Below the pieces are notes generated by a model that worked only from the letters and a program-made list of their open reading frames with translations, had not been told where the DNA came from and searched no databases. Made by a program: the position numbers and the translations under genes. Positions 43,350 to 51,660 of a stretch of 64,000 nt of DNA are shown in pieces (positions within the stretch are counted from its first letter, which is position 1; each line of letters opens with the position of its first letter). This DNA is from Giesbergeria sp. GTDB taxonomy: Bacteria; Pseudomonadota; Gammaproteobacteria; Burkholderiales; Burkholderiaceae_C. The DNA is taken from positions 18,560-82,559 of the forward strand of contig JAKLLE010000005.1 in the NCBI GenBank assembly GCA_023150295.1. The letters run 5' to 3'.

Positions 43350-44264
43350 ATGAAAGTCGCCGTGATGGGTGCCGGTGCCGTGGGCTGCTACTACGGCGGC
43401 ATGCTGGCGCGCGCCGGACATGAAGTGGAGCTGGTGGCACGCCCGGCCCACGTCGAGGCCGTGCGCCAAAACGGGCTGCTGCTGGAAACACTGTCCTTCA
43501 CCGAACATGTGCGCCTGCAGGCCGACACCGAGCCCAGCGCGGTGCAGGGCGCGCAGTGCGTGCTCTTTTGCGTCAAATCCACCGACACCGAAAGCGCCGG
43601 GCAGGCCATGAAGCCCCACCTGGCACCCGGCGCCGTGGTGCTGAGCCTGCAGAACGGTGTGGACAACGCCGAGCGCCTGCAGGCCGTGCTGGCGCACACC
43701 GTGCTGCCCGCCGTGGTGTACGTGGCCGCAGGCATGGCCGGGCCGGGCCATGTGCGCCACCATGGCCGGGGCGAACTGGTGATTGCACCCGCACCGCAGA
43801 GCGAAGCCATTGCACAGACCTTTGCGGCAGCGGGAATTCCGGTGCAGGTGTCGGACAACGTGACCGGCGCCCTGTGGGCCAAGCTGGTGCTCAACTGTGT
43901 GTACAACCCGCTGTCGGCCCTCACGGGCCTGGCCTACGGCGCCATCGTGGACAGCCCGGGGCTGAACGTGCCGCGCATGATGGACGACATCGTGCAGGAA
44001 TGCCTGGCCGTGGCCCGTGCCAAAGGCATCGAGCTGCCCGCGGGCACGACCGATGCAGTGCTGCCGCTGGCCGCGAGCATGCCCACGCAGATTTCCTCCA
44101 CCGCGCAGGACTTGGCACGCGGGCGGCCCACCGAGATCGACCACCTCAACGGCTACATCGTGCGCCAGGGCGAGGCCCTGGGCATTGCCACCCCGGCCAA
44201 CCGCATGCTGCTGACGCTGGTGCACCTGCGCGAAAAGCACATGGCCGGCCAGGTCGCTGCATGA
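43350..44264 (+). CDS. panE: 2-dehydropantoate 2-reductase family protein
   Basis: A 304-residue NADPH-dependent reductase of the ApbA/PanE family, which makes pantoate for coenzyme A synthesis. Rossmann motif GAGAVGCYYGG (8-18), CVKSTDTE, SLQNGVDN and the C-terminal KLVLNCVYNPLSALTG with its catalytic Lys are present. Many genomes have several paralogues, so the pantothenate role is likely but not certain. The ATG at 43350 has AAAGG upstream. Its stop overlaps the VanZ gene start by ATGA. Confidence 0.85.
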   Translation: MKVAVMGAGAVGCYYGGMLARAGHEVELVARPAHVEAVRQNGLLLETLSFTEHVRLQADTEPSAVQGAQCVLFCVKSTDTESAGQAMKPHLAPGAVVLSLQNGVDNAERLQAVLAHTVLPAVVYVAAGMAGPGHVRHHGRGELVIAPAPQSEAIAQTFAAAGIPVQVSDNVTGALWAKLVLNCVYNPLSALTGLAYGAIVDSPGLNVPRMMDDIVQECLAVARAKGIELPAGTTDAVLPLAASMPTQISSTAQDLARGRPTEIDHLNGYIVRQGEALGIATPANRMLLTLVHLREKHMAGQVAA

Positions 44265-44623
44265 CGGCGGTTCTGACGGCCACCGGCACGCACCGCGCAC
44301 GTCTGGGCTTCTGGGCCCTGGCGGCCTGCGTGGTCGTCCTCTCGCTGCTGCCCGGGCACGCGCTGCCGCAGGTGGCCTTCAGCCTGTGGGACAAGGCGCA
44401 GCACGCGCTGGCCTTCACGGCACTGGCCACGGTGGGCCTGCACGCCTACCCCCGGTACGCACCGCGGGTGCTGGTGGGCCTGCTGGTACTGGGCGGCGGC
44501 ATAGAGTTGGCGCAGGCCGCCACAGGCTGGCGCCATGGCGAATGGGCGGACGGGCTGGCCGATGCCGTGGGGCTGGCGCTGGGCACGCTGCTGGCCATGG
44601 CAACGCGCCGCCTGTTTGGGTGA
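44261..44623 (+). CDS. VanZ-like membrane protein
   Basis: A 120-residue protein with four predicted hydrophobic segments. WDKAQHALAFTALATVGL and the closing DGLADAVGLALGTLLA are the core of the VanZ-like family; members are small membrane proteins of unclear function. It starts in the ATGA overlap with the panE-like gene and is cotranscribed. Its function cannot be inferred from context. Confidence 0.85.
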   Translation: MTAVLTATGTHRARLGFWALAACVVVLSLLPGHALPQVAFSLWDKAQHALAFTALATVGLHAYPRYAPRVLVGLLVLGGGIELAQAATGWRHGEWADGLADAVGLALGTLLAMATRRLFG

Positions 44624-44635
44624 ACCCGTCCCTTG

Positions 44636-44695
44636 ATTTGCTATCGTTTTGATAGCTACTGGCGCTTATTCTGCTTGCGCTTAAGCTGTTTTTTG
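44636..44695 (+). repeat. Dispersed intergenic repeat, copy R6 (overlaps a gene end)
   Basis: GCTATCGTTTTGATAGC and CTGGCGCTTATTCTGCTTGCGC are the two hairpin halves. The stop codon and last residues (KRKQNKRQ) of the gene at 44656 are encoded by this repeat on the opposite strand. Confidence 0.8.
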
Positions 44696-46671
44696 TCTGT
44701 TTTTTTGGCGCCTGTCTTGCCCCCCACTGCCGGGTTGCCGCCGCCCTTCTTGGCGGTGGCCGAGGGCGATGACAGGCGATAGAAAATCTGGCCCTGCAGG
44801 CTGCGTGCAATCGGCTGCGCCTGGGCCGTCCAATCGCTCATGTAGCCGGTCTCGCACAGGCCCTGGGGCGTGTGGTCGTGCAGGCTGCGCAGCACCTGCA
44901 CGCCCTGGGCCGTGCGCTGGTAGCTGCCACGGTAGTCCAGCGTGGCGTGGCGCGAGTCGAACGCCTCGGGCAGGCGCGTGAACTGCACGCCGGGCGCCAG
45001 GGTGATGTCGTAGCGTTCCTCGCTGTGATAGCCGTAGCAGCGCACGCGGCGCTGGGGCGGCGTGAAGTCGCCCACCGCCAGGCGCACCACCGAAAGGGGC
45101 AAATCCACCACCGGCGCCAGCACAAAGGCCCCTTGCGTGCCCGACTGCAGGAAGTTGTCGATGTCAAAGCGCAGCTCCACGGCATAGCGGTCGGACAGCA
45201 GCAAGGCGTCCGACAGGTCACCCCGGTCCAGCTCGCCCTTGCCCTTGTAGCCTGAGCGCGCCAGCAGCCTGCGCACAAAGTCGCGCTGTGCGTCGGCGTG
45301 CAGCTCGCGCATGTAGGCACGCATGCGCGCCGCCTGGGTGCCTTCGAACTCCACGCGCAGGTGCCCGCTGGCGCTGCCATCGGCGGCCACGCGCAGCGTG
45401 GTGTGCACGCGCTGCGCCGCCTGTGCGGCGGGGCCTGCGGGGATGCGGCGCAACGGGTCTTGCGAGCCCACATGCACCACCGGCTTGGCATAGGCATTGG
45501 CAGGCAGGTGCCCAAAGGGAATCTGCTTGGCCGTGGCATCGACGTACATCTGCCAGTCGGGCAGGTAGTTGATCACGTGGTTGGCGCTGGCCACCACTGG
45601 CAGGCCCGGCAGGTCGTAGGTGTCGCCTGCGTTGACGAGCACCTGCTCGCTGCGCACGCCTGCGGCCGCCAGCAAGGCCTGCAGCAAGGTGGCGTGGTCC
45701 TTGCAATCGCCCATGCGGTTGTCGAGCACGGTGTCGGTATCGCGCGGCACCACGGCGCCCACGCCAATGCAGTTGCCGCCGTAGGTGATGTGGGTGGACA
45801 CCCATTCGTAAAGCAGGCGCGCGCGTTCGCGCGGCTCCTGCACCGTACCCACGATGCCTTGCGCCAGCGTGCGCACGCGCTCGGTGGGCTCGGCCTTGGG
45901 CAACGCACGCTCGCCGTAGGCGCGGGCGATGGCGGCGTAGTCGGCAAAGGTGCTGGCCAGCAGCACCGGGGTTTCTTCCAGGCGCCAGACGCCTTCATCG
46001 GCCTCGCTCCAGGTGCGCGCGGTGGGGTTGCGGTAGTGCCATTCGCGCACGCTGAACTCGCCCTCCTCTGCGCTGGGCTGTTCGTCCAGACCATGGGCCT
46101 CAAAGCGCAGGGACAGGCCCTTAGGGGCGCGCACGGTGATGCGGCTGTCGGCATGCACCATGAAGGGGGAGAGGCTGTGCGCCATCGAGAACGCGCCGGG
46201 GAAGATGGCTTCCTTGTCCTCGATGCGGTATTTGACGGCCACCGTGTCGCCCACGGCCAGGTCCGGAAACACCACCGTGATGCGCGTGCGGTCCGAGAAA
46301 AACGGCTTGCCGCCCTGGTGGCCGTCGCTGGTCTGGGTCTGGAAGTTGTTGGCGGGCACGTCGATGCGCCGCCCGTCCTGCTTGAGGGTGTAGGCCTCCA
46401 ACACCTGGCCTTGCTGGATGCCGTTGCTGAAGCCGACGCTGTAGGTCTTGAGCTCCTCCAGCGCCCCGGCCTGCAATACCTGGTGGTGCAGCTCCTGCGT
46501 CATGGTGGCGCGCCCGTCCGGCCCCAGCTCGTAGCGCACATGCCAGCGTTGCAGCGCCGAGGGAGCCTGCGCAGGGGCAGGCGTTTGCGCCCCAGCGGGC
46601 AGCGCCATGGCAAGTGCCAGTCCTCCAGCCCACGCGGCGCGCGGCAAGGCGTAGCCCAACAAACGAAGCAT
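44656..46671 (-). CDS. DUF3857/transglutaminase-domain secreted protein
   Basis: A 671-residue exported protein. The signal peptide is MLRLLGYALPRAAWAGGLALAMALPAGAQ, followed by a DUF3857 beta-rich domain (about 45-250) and a transglutaminase-like domain with Cys in NRMGDCKDHATLLQALL, His in SANHVINYL and Asp in YVDATA. The fold suggests a cysteine protease or transglutaminase-like activity on envelope substrates; the real reaction is unknown. The start at 46671 has GGGAGA upstream. The basic tail (AKKTDKKQLKRKQNKRQ) comes partly from a dispersed repeat. Confidence 0.88.
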   Translation of the reverse strand: MLRLLGYALPRAAWAGGLALAMALPAGAQTPAPAQAPSALQRWHVRYELGPDGRATMTQELHHQVLQAGALEELKTYSVGFSNGIQQGQVLEAYTLKQDGRRIDVPANNFQTQTSDGHQGGKPFFSDRTRITVVFPDLAVGDTVAVKYRIEDKEAIFPGAFSMAHSLSPFMVHADSRITVRAPKGLSLRFEAHGLDEQPSAEEGEFSVREWHYRNPTARTWSEADEGVWRLEETPVLLASTFADYAAIARAYGERALPKAEPTERVRTLAQGIVGTVQEPRERARLLYEWVSTHITYGGNCIGVGAVVPRDTDTVLDNRMGDCKDHATLLQALLAAAGVRSEQVLVNAGDTYDLPGLPVVASANHVINYLPDWQMYVDATAKQIPFGHLPANAYAKPVVHVGSQDPLRRIPAGPAAQAAQRVHTTLRVAADGSASGHLRVEFEGTQAARMRAYMRELHADAQRDFVRRLLARSGYKGKGELDRGDLSDALLLSDRYAVELRFDIDNFLQSGTQGAFVLAPVVDLPLSVVRLAVGDFTPPQRRVRCYGYHSEERYDITLAPGVQFTRLPEAFDSRHATLDYRGSYQRTAQGVQVLRSLHDHTPQGLCETGYMSDWTAQAQPIARSLQGQIFYRLSSPSATAKKGGGNPAVGGKTGAKKTDKKQLKRKQNKRQ

Positions 46672-46784
46672 CAAAGTGTCTCCCATCCCATGTGGCCGCC
46701 GATGGTAGTGGAGCTGCGGCACAATCCACGTGGCGCTGCAAACCGTTACACCTGGTTCCATGGCGCCTTCCCTCCATCCACACC

Positions 46785-47819
46785 ATGAACAGCAGCACCT
46801 CTTCCCTGAGCCTGGAACCCCTGGAACCCCTGGACTCCCCCCAGACGCCCCCACAACGCGGCTGCCCGCGCTGCGAGTATGTGCGCCAGGCCAGCGACAC
46901 CGCACCGGCATGGCAATGTCCGCGCTGTGGCATTGCCTATGACAAGGTGCAGCCGGGTGCAGCAACGCCCCAGCCCTCCGCACGCAAGACCGCGCCTGGC
47001 AAGGCGCAAGCCCGCAGCGCCCAGGCGCAGGCGTCGCAGCAGACGGAACGTCCATCGCGCTCCCCAGCCCCCCAGCGGCCCTGGGCGCTGATTGTGTTCA
47101 CCGTGGGCATGGTCGTGCTGCTGGGCCTGGTGGGCTGGAAATGGCAGGCCCGCCAGCAGCAGGCAGCAGAGCGCGCCACCCGCGCCACCGCCGACGCACA
47201 GGCCCAGACCGTGGCCCAGGCCAAGGCGCGCCAGGACGAAGACGCCCAACTCCAGGCGGCGGAAAGCCTGTGGCGCAACCACAAGAGCGAGCAAGCGCTG
47301 CCCACGGTAGAGGCCATGGCCCAACAAGGCCACCCCAGGGCCATGGTGCTGCTGGGGCTGATGCACTGGGAGGGGCGTGGCGGCATGGCCAAGAACCCCA
47401 CCCAGGCGCTGCAATGGCTGCAAAAGGCGGCCCAGCAGGGTTCGGCCCTGGCCGCCGTGTGGCTGGGCTTCATCCACGAGAAAGGCCCGCAGGACCTGCG
47501 CCAGCCCAGCCTGGCCGAAAACTGGTACCGCAAGGCCGCCCGCGCGGGAGACTCCACCGGCCTGTACAGCCTGGGCAAGCTCTACGCGCAGGACCTGCCC
47601 GGCGTGGGCTACCGCCCGGTGCAGGCGCTGATGCTGCTGGAACTGGCCGCGCGCGACTTCAACGCCAACCCAGCGCAGGAGTCGCTAACGCCCAACAACC
47701 AAAGCGCCTTTTGGGCCCAGGGCGCCATGCGGTCGCTGGAGCCGCGCATGTCCATCACGGATGCGGCCCAGGCGCGCCGCCTGGCCGACGCCTGGAAGCC
47801 GGGAATGCCGCTCGAATAA
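46785..47819 (+). CDS. Sel1-like repeat membrane protein with N-terminal zinc-ribbon motif
   Basis: A 344-residue protein. Two CxxC pairs, CPRCEYVR and CPRCGIAYD, form a possible N-terminal zinc ribbon; after a Pro/Ala/Gln-rich linker comes one membrane helix (about 105-122). The C-terminal half has Sel1-like repeats (AMVLLGLMHWEGRGG..NPTQALQWLQKAAQQGS; AAVWLGFIHEKGPQDLRQPSLAENWYRKAARAGD), which are helical protein-interaction modules. The ATG at 46785 is divergent from the transglutaminase gene. Function unknown. Confidence 0.82.
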   Translation: MNSSTSSLSLEPLEPLDSPQTPPQRGCPRCEYVRQASDTAPAWQCPRCGIAYDKVQPGAATPQPSARKTAPGKAQARSAQAQASQQTERPSRSPAPQRPWALIVFTVGMVVLLGLVGWKWQARQQQAAERATRATADAQAQTVAQAKARQDEDAQLQAAESLWRNHKSEQALPTVEAMAQQGHPRAMVLLGLMHWEGRGGMAKNPTQALQWLQKAAQQGSALAAVWLGFIHEKGPQDLRQPSLAENWYRKAARAGDSTGLYSLGKLYAQDLPGVGYRPVQALMLLELAARDFNANPAQESLTPNNQSAFWAQGAMRSLEPRMSITDAAQARRLADAWKPGMPLE

Positions 47820-47840
47820 CGCCACCGGCGGGTGCTGCGC

Positions 47841-48518
47841 CTATTGGCGCCGCGCCCACCAGACAAAGCCCAGAAACACCACGCCCAGCACCAGCGGCAC
47901 CCAGGACATGAACAGCTCCAGCGGCGAGGAGGTGCGGATGCCCGACCACACCTCGATGCGCACGCTGTCCATGCGCAGGTTGCGCATGCCCGAGAACTCC
48001 ACCGCCGGGGCGATCTTGCGGTCTTCCTTCAGCGTCACCGGCAGCGCCGCGCCCACCAACTCCAGCACCTGGCCCGCCGTGGCCTTGGACTGTGCCAACT
48101 CGGGCATCAGGCCCGTGCGCGTGGCACCGTCGAGCACCCAGCCGCCCACCAGGCGCGCGCCCACCTCACCATCGGCCAGCGCCACGCCCTGGACCTTGAT
48201 AACCAGGGTGTACGGGCTTTGCTTGGTGGTGAAGTCCAGCTCCTTGCCCGTCCAGGCCACGGTGTCGGCCAGCACCGGGGGCGTCTTGCGCGCGCTCTCT
48301 GCGGGGGTCTGGACGTTCTTTTCATGAAAGCGCACAAAGCGCGCCACCGCCTCGGCGGGCAGTTCCTCGCTGTGCACCATGCGCTGGCCCCACAGGCCCG
48401 CCTCGTCCTTGGCCTGCGCGGGCAGCGCCGTCCACACCATCGCGGCGAACGCCAGGGCCGCCCCCAGCCAGCGCGCGGTACGGCCCAGTCCCTGCGCTTG
48501 GGTCATTGTTGTCTGCAT
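47841..48518 (-). CDS. Secreted or membrane-anchored hypothetical protein
   Basis: A 225-residue protein with a signal peptide (about 14-36, cleavage near AQAKDEA), a soluble periplasmic domain and a C-terminal membrane helix (LELFMSWVPLVLGVVFLGFVWW) with an Arg tail. The domain includes TVAWTGKELDFTTKQSPYTLVIKVQGVALADGEVG. I recognise no family. An in-frame Met at 48506 is a possible start. It is convergent with the Sel1-like gene (21 bp between stops). Confidence 0.7.
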   Translation of the reverse strand: MQTTMTQAQGLGRTARWLGAALAFAAMVWTALPAQAKDEAGLWGQRMVHSEELPAEAVARFVRFHEKNVQTPAESARKTPPVLADTVAWTGKELDFTTKQSPYTLVIKVQGVALADGEVGARLVGGWVLDGATRTGLMPELAQSKATAGQVLELVGAALPVTLKEDRKIAPAVEFSGMRNLRMDSVRIEVWSGIRTSSPLELFMSWVPLVLGVVFLGFVWWARRQ

Positions 48519-48567
48519 GTTGTCGCGTCCCTTTCAATATGCGTTGAGCGCGCAGTGTACCCAAGGC

Positions 48568-48632
48568 AGGCGCTCATATTTTGATAGCTGCTTGCGCTTG
48601 CCCAACAAGCGCCAGAGGCACATTTGACTCAG
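48568..48632 (+). repeat. Dispersed intergenic repeat, copy R7
   Basis: CTCATATTTTGATAGCTGCTTGCGCTTGCCCAACAAGCGCC with AGAGGCACATTTG after it. It lies between the divergent unknown gene and the rhomboid gene. Confidence 0.75.
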
Positions 48633-48696
48633 AATCGTCGCTGAAACGGACAAAGCATGACAGGGCCGCATGCAGCCACCCGGCACAATGGCCGCC

Positions 48697-50181
48697 ATGT
48701 TTTATGCCATCCCCCTGGACAGTCGGCCCACCTGGCGCAATCCACCCTGGATGACGGTGCTGCTGATCTTGATCAACATGGCCGTGTTCTGGGGCCCGCA
48801 GCGCACCGAGGAGGCCGCGCAGGAACGTGCCGCCGCCTACTACCTGCAAAGCCCGCTGCCCGCGCTGGAGATCCCCGCGTTCGTTGCCTGGCTCGACGAC
48901 ACCGGGCACAAGGACGCCGCCAAGGCCCACAAGCTGCAGAAGGCAGGCGCCAGGCAGTATTTGCTGCGCTGGATGGAATCCGAGACCGTGTTCCAGAAGC
49001 GCCTGCACGCCGGGCTGGTGGTGCCGGAAAGCGCGCCCCAGCATGCCCAGTGGCAGGAGGCGCGCGCGCACTACGAAGCCCTGCAACCCCCTCCCTTCAC
49101 CGAGCGCTGGGCGCAAGACTACAACGCGGACGCGCCCTCGCGCCCCATCACCTGGCTGACGGCCACCTTCCTGCATGGCAGCACCGGGCACCTGCTGGGC
49201 AACATGGTGTTCTTGTTCCTGTTTGGCTTTTCGGTGGAGCTGGCACTGGGCCGGGGGCTGTACCTGGCGTACTACCTGCTGGGCGGCATCGGCGCCTCCC
49301 TGCTGTCGGGTTGGGCCTACGCGGGCATGGGCGGCTATGGGCTGGGCGCTTCGGGGGCGGTGTCGGCCCTGATGGGCATGTACGCCGTGCTCTACCGGCT
49401 GCGGCGCGTGCGCTTTTTCTACCAGTTGTTCTTCTACTTCAACTACGTGACGGCCCCCGCACTGCTGCTGCTGCCCGCCTGGATGCTGAACGAGTTGCTG
49501 CAGCACTGGCTGGGCGGTCGCGGCGTGGCCTACATGGCCCACCTGGGCGGGCTGGTCGCGGGCGCGGGCCTAATGGCGCTGACCATGGCCGTGCGGCGCA
49601 AGCCGCTGGAGGTGCCCGTCACGCCACCCAGCGCCGACCACCAGGAAGGCCAGGACTTCCAGGCCCATGTGGCGCGGGCACGCCAGTTGGCCCAGGGGCT
49701 GAAGTTCGAGCAGGCACTGGCCCAGTGGCGCGCCGCCGCCCAATTGCGCCCGCAGGACCGGCCCACGCTGGAAGCCTGGTTCAGCACCGCGCAGCTCTGG
49801 CCCGAGGGCGAGGACTTTCACCGCGCAGCGCGCCGCATCTTCCAGTTGCAGGCCCACGATGCCGACACCCTGGCCTTTCAGCACACCGCCTTTCGCACCT
49901 ACCTGGACAAGGCCCGACCCGGTGCCCGCCTGCAGCCCGACGTGATGGCCCATCTGGCCCGCCGCTTTGCGCGCGCCCAGCAATGGGGCGACGCCGAGCG
50001 CCTGTTCAAGGCCCTGCAGCAAACCGCCCCCACCCACCCGCTGCTGGGCGAGACCCTGAGCCTGCTGGTGGCGGCGCAGTGGCACGCCGGCCAGCACGAA
50101 CGCGCCGCCACCTGGCTGCCGCAACTGCGCACGCTGGCGCCGGACAGCCCGGTGCTGCGCACCCCTGGCCTGGCACGCTAG
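48697..50181 (+). CDS. Rhomboid-family intramembrane serine protease with C-terminal TPR-like region
   Basis: A 494-residue protein. The rhomboid core has the nucleophile motif GASGAVSALMG (about residue 220), the HGSTGHLLGNMVFLFLFG segment (HxxxN) at about 160 and the catalytic His in AYMAHLGGLVAG at about 285. The C-terminal 200 residues are soluble, helical and TPR-like. A start at 48697 (MFYAIPLD) is preferred over 48670 and 48688. Such proteases cut membrane proteins within the bilayer. Its TAG stop is shared in a CTAG with the convergent gene. Confidence 0.9.
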   Translation: MFYAIPLDSRPTWRNPPWMTVLLILINMAVFWGPQRTEEAAQERAAAYYLQSPLPALEIPAFVAWLDDTGHKDAAKAHKLQKAGARQYLLRWMESETVFQKRLHAGLVVPESAPQHAQWQEARAHYEALQPPPFTERWAQDYNADAPSRPITWLTATFLHGSTGHLLGNMVFLFLFGFSVELALGRGLYLAYYLLGGIGASLLSGWAYAGMGGYGLGASGAVSALMGMYAVLYRLRRVRFFYQLFFYFNYVTAPALLLLPAWMLNELLQHWLGGRGVAYMAHLGGLVAGAGLMALTMAVRRKPLEVPVTPPSADHQEGQDFQAHVARARQLAQGLKFEQALAQWRAAAQLRPQDRPTLEAWFSTAQLWPEGEDFHRAARRIFQLQAHDADTLAFQHTAFRTYLDKARPGARLQPDVMAHLARRFARAQQWGDAERLFKALQQTAPTHPLLGETLSLLVAAQWHAGQHERAATWLPQLRTLAPDSPVLRTPGLAR

Positions 50182-51497
50182 GCGGTGCTGGGCGCAGGCG
50201 GCAGGTGCTGGCGCAGCAGCCAGCGCGCCTCTTGCGTGGCGGCGTCGTTGGGGTGGCGCGCTTCCAGCGTAGCCAGCACCTTGAGGGCCATGTCGGCGCG
50301 GCCCATGCCCTGCAGCAGGGCCCGCGCCGCCAGCTCGTAGGCCTGGGGCACGCTGGCGTGGCCCTTGAAGCGGCGGTCAAAGCCGCCCAGCAAGGCCAGC
50401 GTCAATGCGGCGTCACCCACGCCCCAGGCTGTGCGGGCCAGGGCCAGGGTGGGGTCGGCATCGGCCAGCACAAACTTGGCGTCCTGGGCGCGGCAGGTCT
50501 GGCAGACGCGCAGCGCCTCGGCGTTTTGCCCCAGGCGCAGCAACTGTGGGATGAAGCGCTGCGCATGGTCCAGCAGGGTGGGCGTCTTGTTCGCCAGGGC
50601 CAGAATGCGGTGGTAGCGCCGCTGGGCGGGCAGTTCGTCATGGCGGGTGCGCTGGTGTTCGTAGGCAATGCCCAGGGCGCCTTCCAGGTCGCCTTCGGTC
50701 ACCTTCTGCGCCACCAGGGCATCGGTGGCGTCGTGTTCTATCTGCTGCGGCGTGCGCCGGTCTGGCGGTTGGGTGTCGATACCGGCACCGGGCAGCAGGT
50801 CGATGCCAAAGGCCTCATGGTTTTGGTACATCACATAGCCCAGCAGGCTGCACATCACCCAGCCAAAGTAAATGAGCACCCAGTTGATCAGCGGCAGCAG
50901 CAACCACTCGGGGAAGATCGGCGCCAGCATCGCCATGGCCAGCACCGAGCCCTCGCTGAGCAGGAACAGGAAGAAGCACAGCAGCACGTACGGCCAGCCG
51001 ACCACCTGCACCGCCGCCCAGGCATTGGCTGGGTTCAGGGTGGCACGCAGGCTGCCCGTTTGCACGAGCACCATGAGGCTGGCGGGCAGCAAAAAGCTGA
51101 TGGCCAGCACGGCCAGTTGCCCCAGCACAGGCCGCACGCTGCCCAGCCACCCCGCCGCCATGGATTGCAGCACCAGCAAGGCAAACAGCTTCCAGGGCAG
51201 GTTCTTCCAGTCTTCGTCGTAATGAACGGTGAAGTCCGAAGCGCGGTAAATGCCCCGCGAACCCAGTGCCGTGACCTTGAAGCCGTAGCGCGATGCCGCG
51301 AGCAGGATGCCCAGCTCGGTGACGATCGCCACCAACGGGGTAGGCAACAGCAAGATCAACAAACTGCACAGGGCCAGCATCCCGCCATACGTCAGGGGCT
51401 GGGACTGGAGCGGAAACAGAAAAAACGTGTTGAGCCGATGCCAGAAGCGGGGCAACTGGGGGGCGGGCTCTGCGGGCCTTGGGGTGCGCTGGTTCAT
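50178..51497 (-). CDS. Polytopic membrane protein with C-terminal TPR-like domain
   Basis: A 439-residue protein: about six hydrophobic segments in the first 230 residues (LTYGGMLALCSLLILLLPTPLVAIVTELGILL and onward) followed by a soluble helical region with tetratricopeptide-like periodicity. The first half looks like a DUF4013-type membrane domain; the family is not certain. It is convergent with the rhomboid protease gene, sharing the CTAG stop tetranucleotide. Function unknown; the start at 51497 was taken as the first sensible Met. Confidence 0.72.
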   Translation of the reverse strand: MNQRTPRPAEPAPQLPRFWHRLNTFFLFPLQSQPLTYGGMLALCSLLILLLPTPLVAIVTELGILLAASRYGFKVTALGSRGIYRASDFTVHYDEDWKNLPWKLFALLVLQSMAAGWLGSVRPVLGQLAVLAISFLLPASLMVLVQTGSLRATLNPANAWAAVQVVGWPYVLLCFFLFLLSEGSVLAMAMLAPIFPEWLLLPLINWVLIYFGWVMCSLLGYVMYQNHEAFGIDLLPGAGIDTQPPDRRTPQQIEHDATDALVAQKVTEGDLEGALGIAYEHQRTRHDELPAQRRYHRILALANKTPTLLDHAQRFIPQLLRLGQNAEALRVCQTCRAQDAKFVLADADPTLALARTAWGVGDAALTLALLGGFDRRFKGHASVPQAYELAARALLQGMGRADMALKVLATLEARHPNDAATQEARWLLRQHLPPAPSTA

Positions 51498-51601
51498 GGT
51501 GGTGCCCGCCTCCCTCAACGGGCCGAGGGCATTATAGGAACCGGGCTGCACGGGCCTGCTGCGGCGCACAAATTTTGCACGGACCCTGCCATCAGGACAT
51601 G

Positions 51602-51660
51602 AAACGCTATCATTTTTATAGCTGCTAGCGCTTATCCATCAGGCGCTGGAGGCCATTTTC
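51602..51660 (+). repeat. Dispersed intergenic repeat, copy R8 (overlaps a gene end)
   Basis: A very well-preserved copy: GCTATCATTTTTATAGC, then GCTAGCGCTTATCCATCAGGCGCTGG and AGGCCATTTTC. On the opposite strand it encodes the last residues (KMASSA) and the stop of the permease at 51639. Confidence 0.88.

Noticed and set aside
38488-43353. 1621-aa plus-strand ORF
   Set aside because: Antisense to the patatin and CheR-GGDEF-EAL genes; low-complexity Arg/His/Gln-rich translation without any domain. High-GC shadow.
48657-51602. 981-aa plus-strand ORF
   Set aside because: Frame shadow of the rhomboid gene and antisense of the convergent membrane gene.
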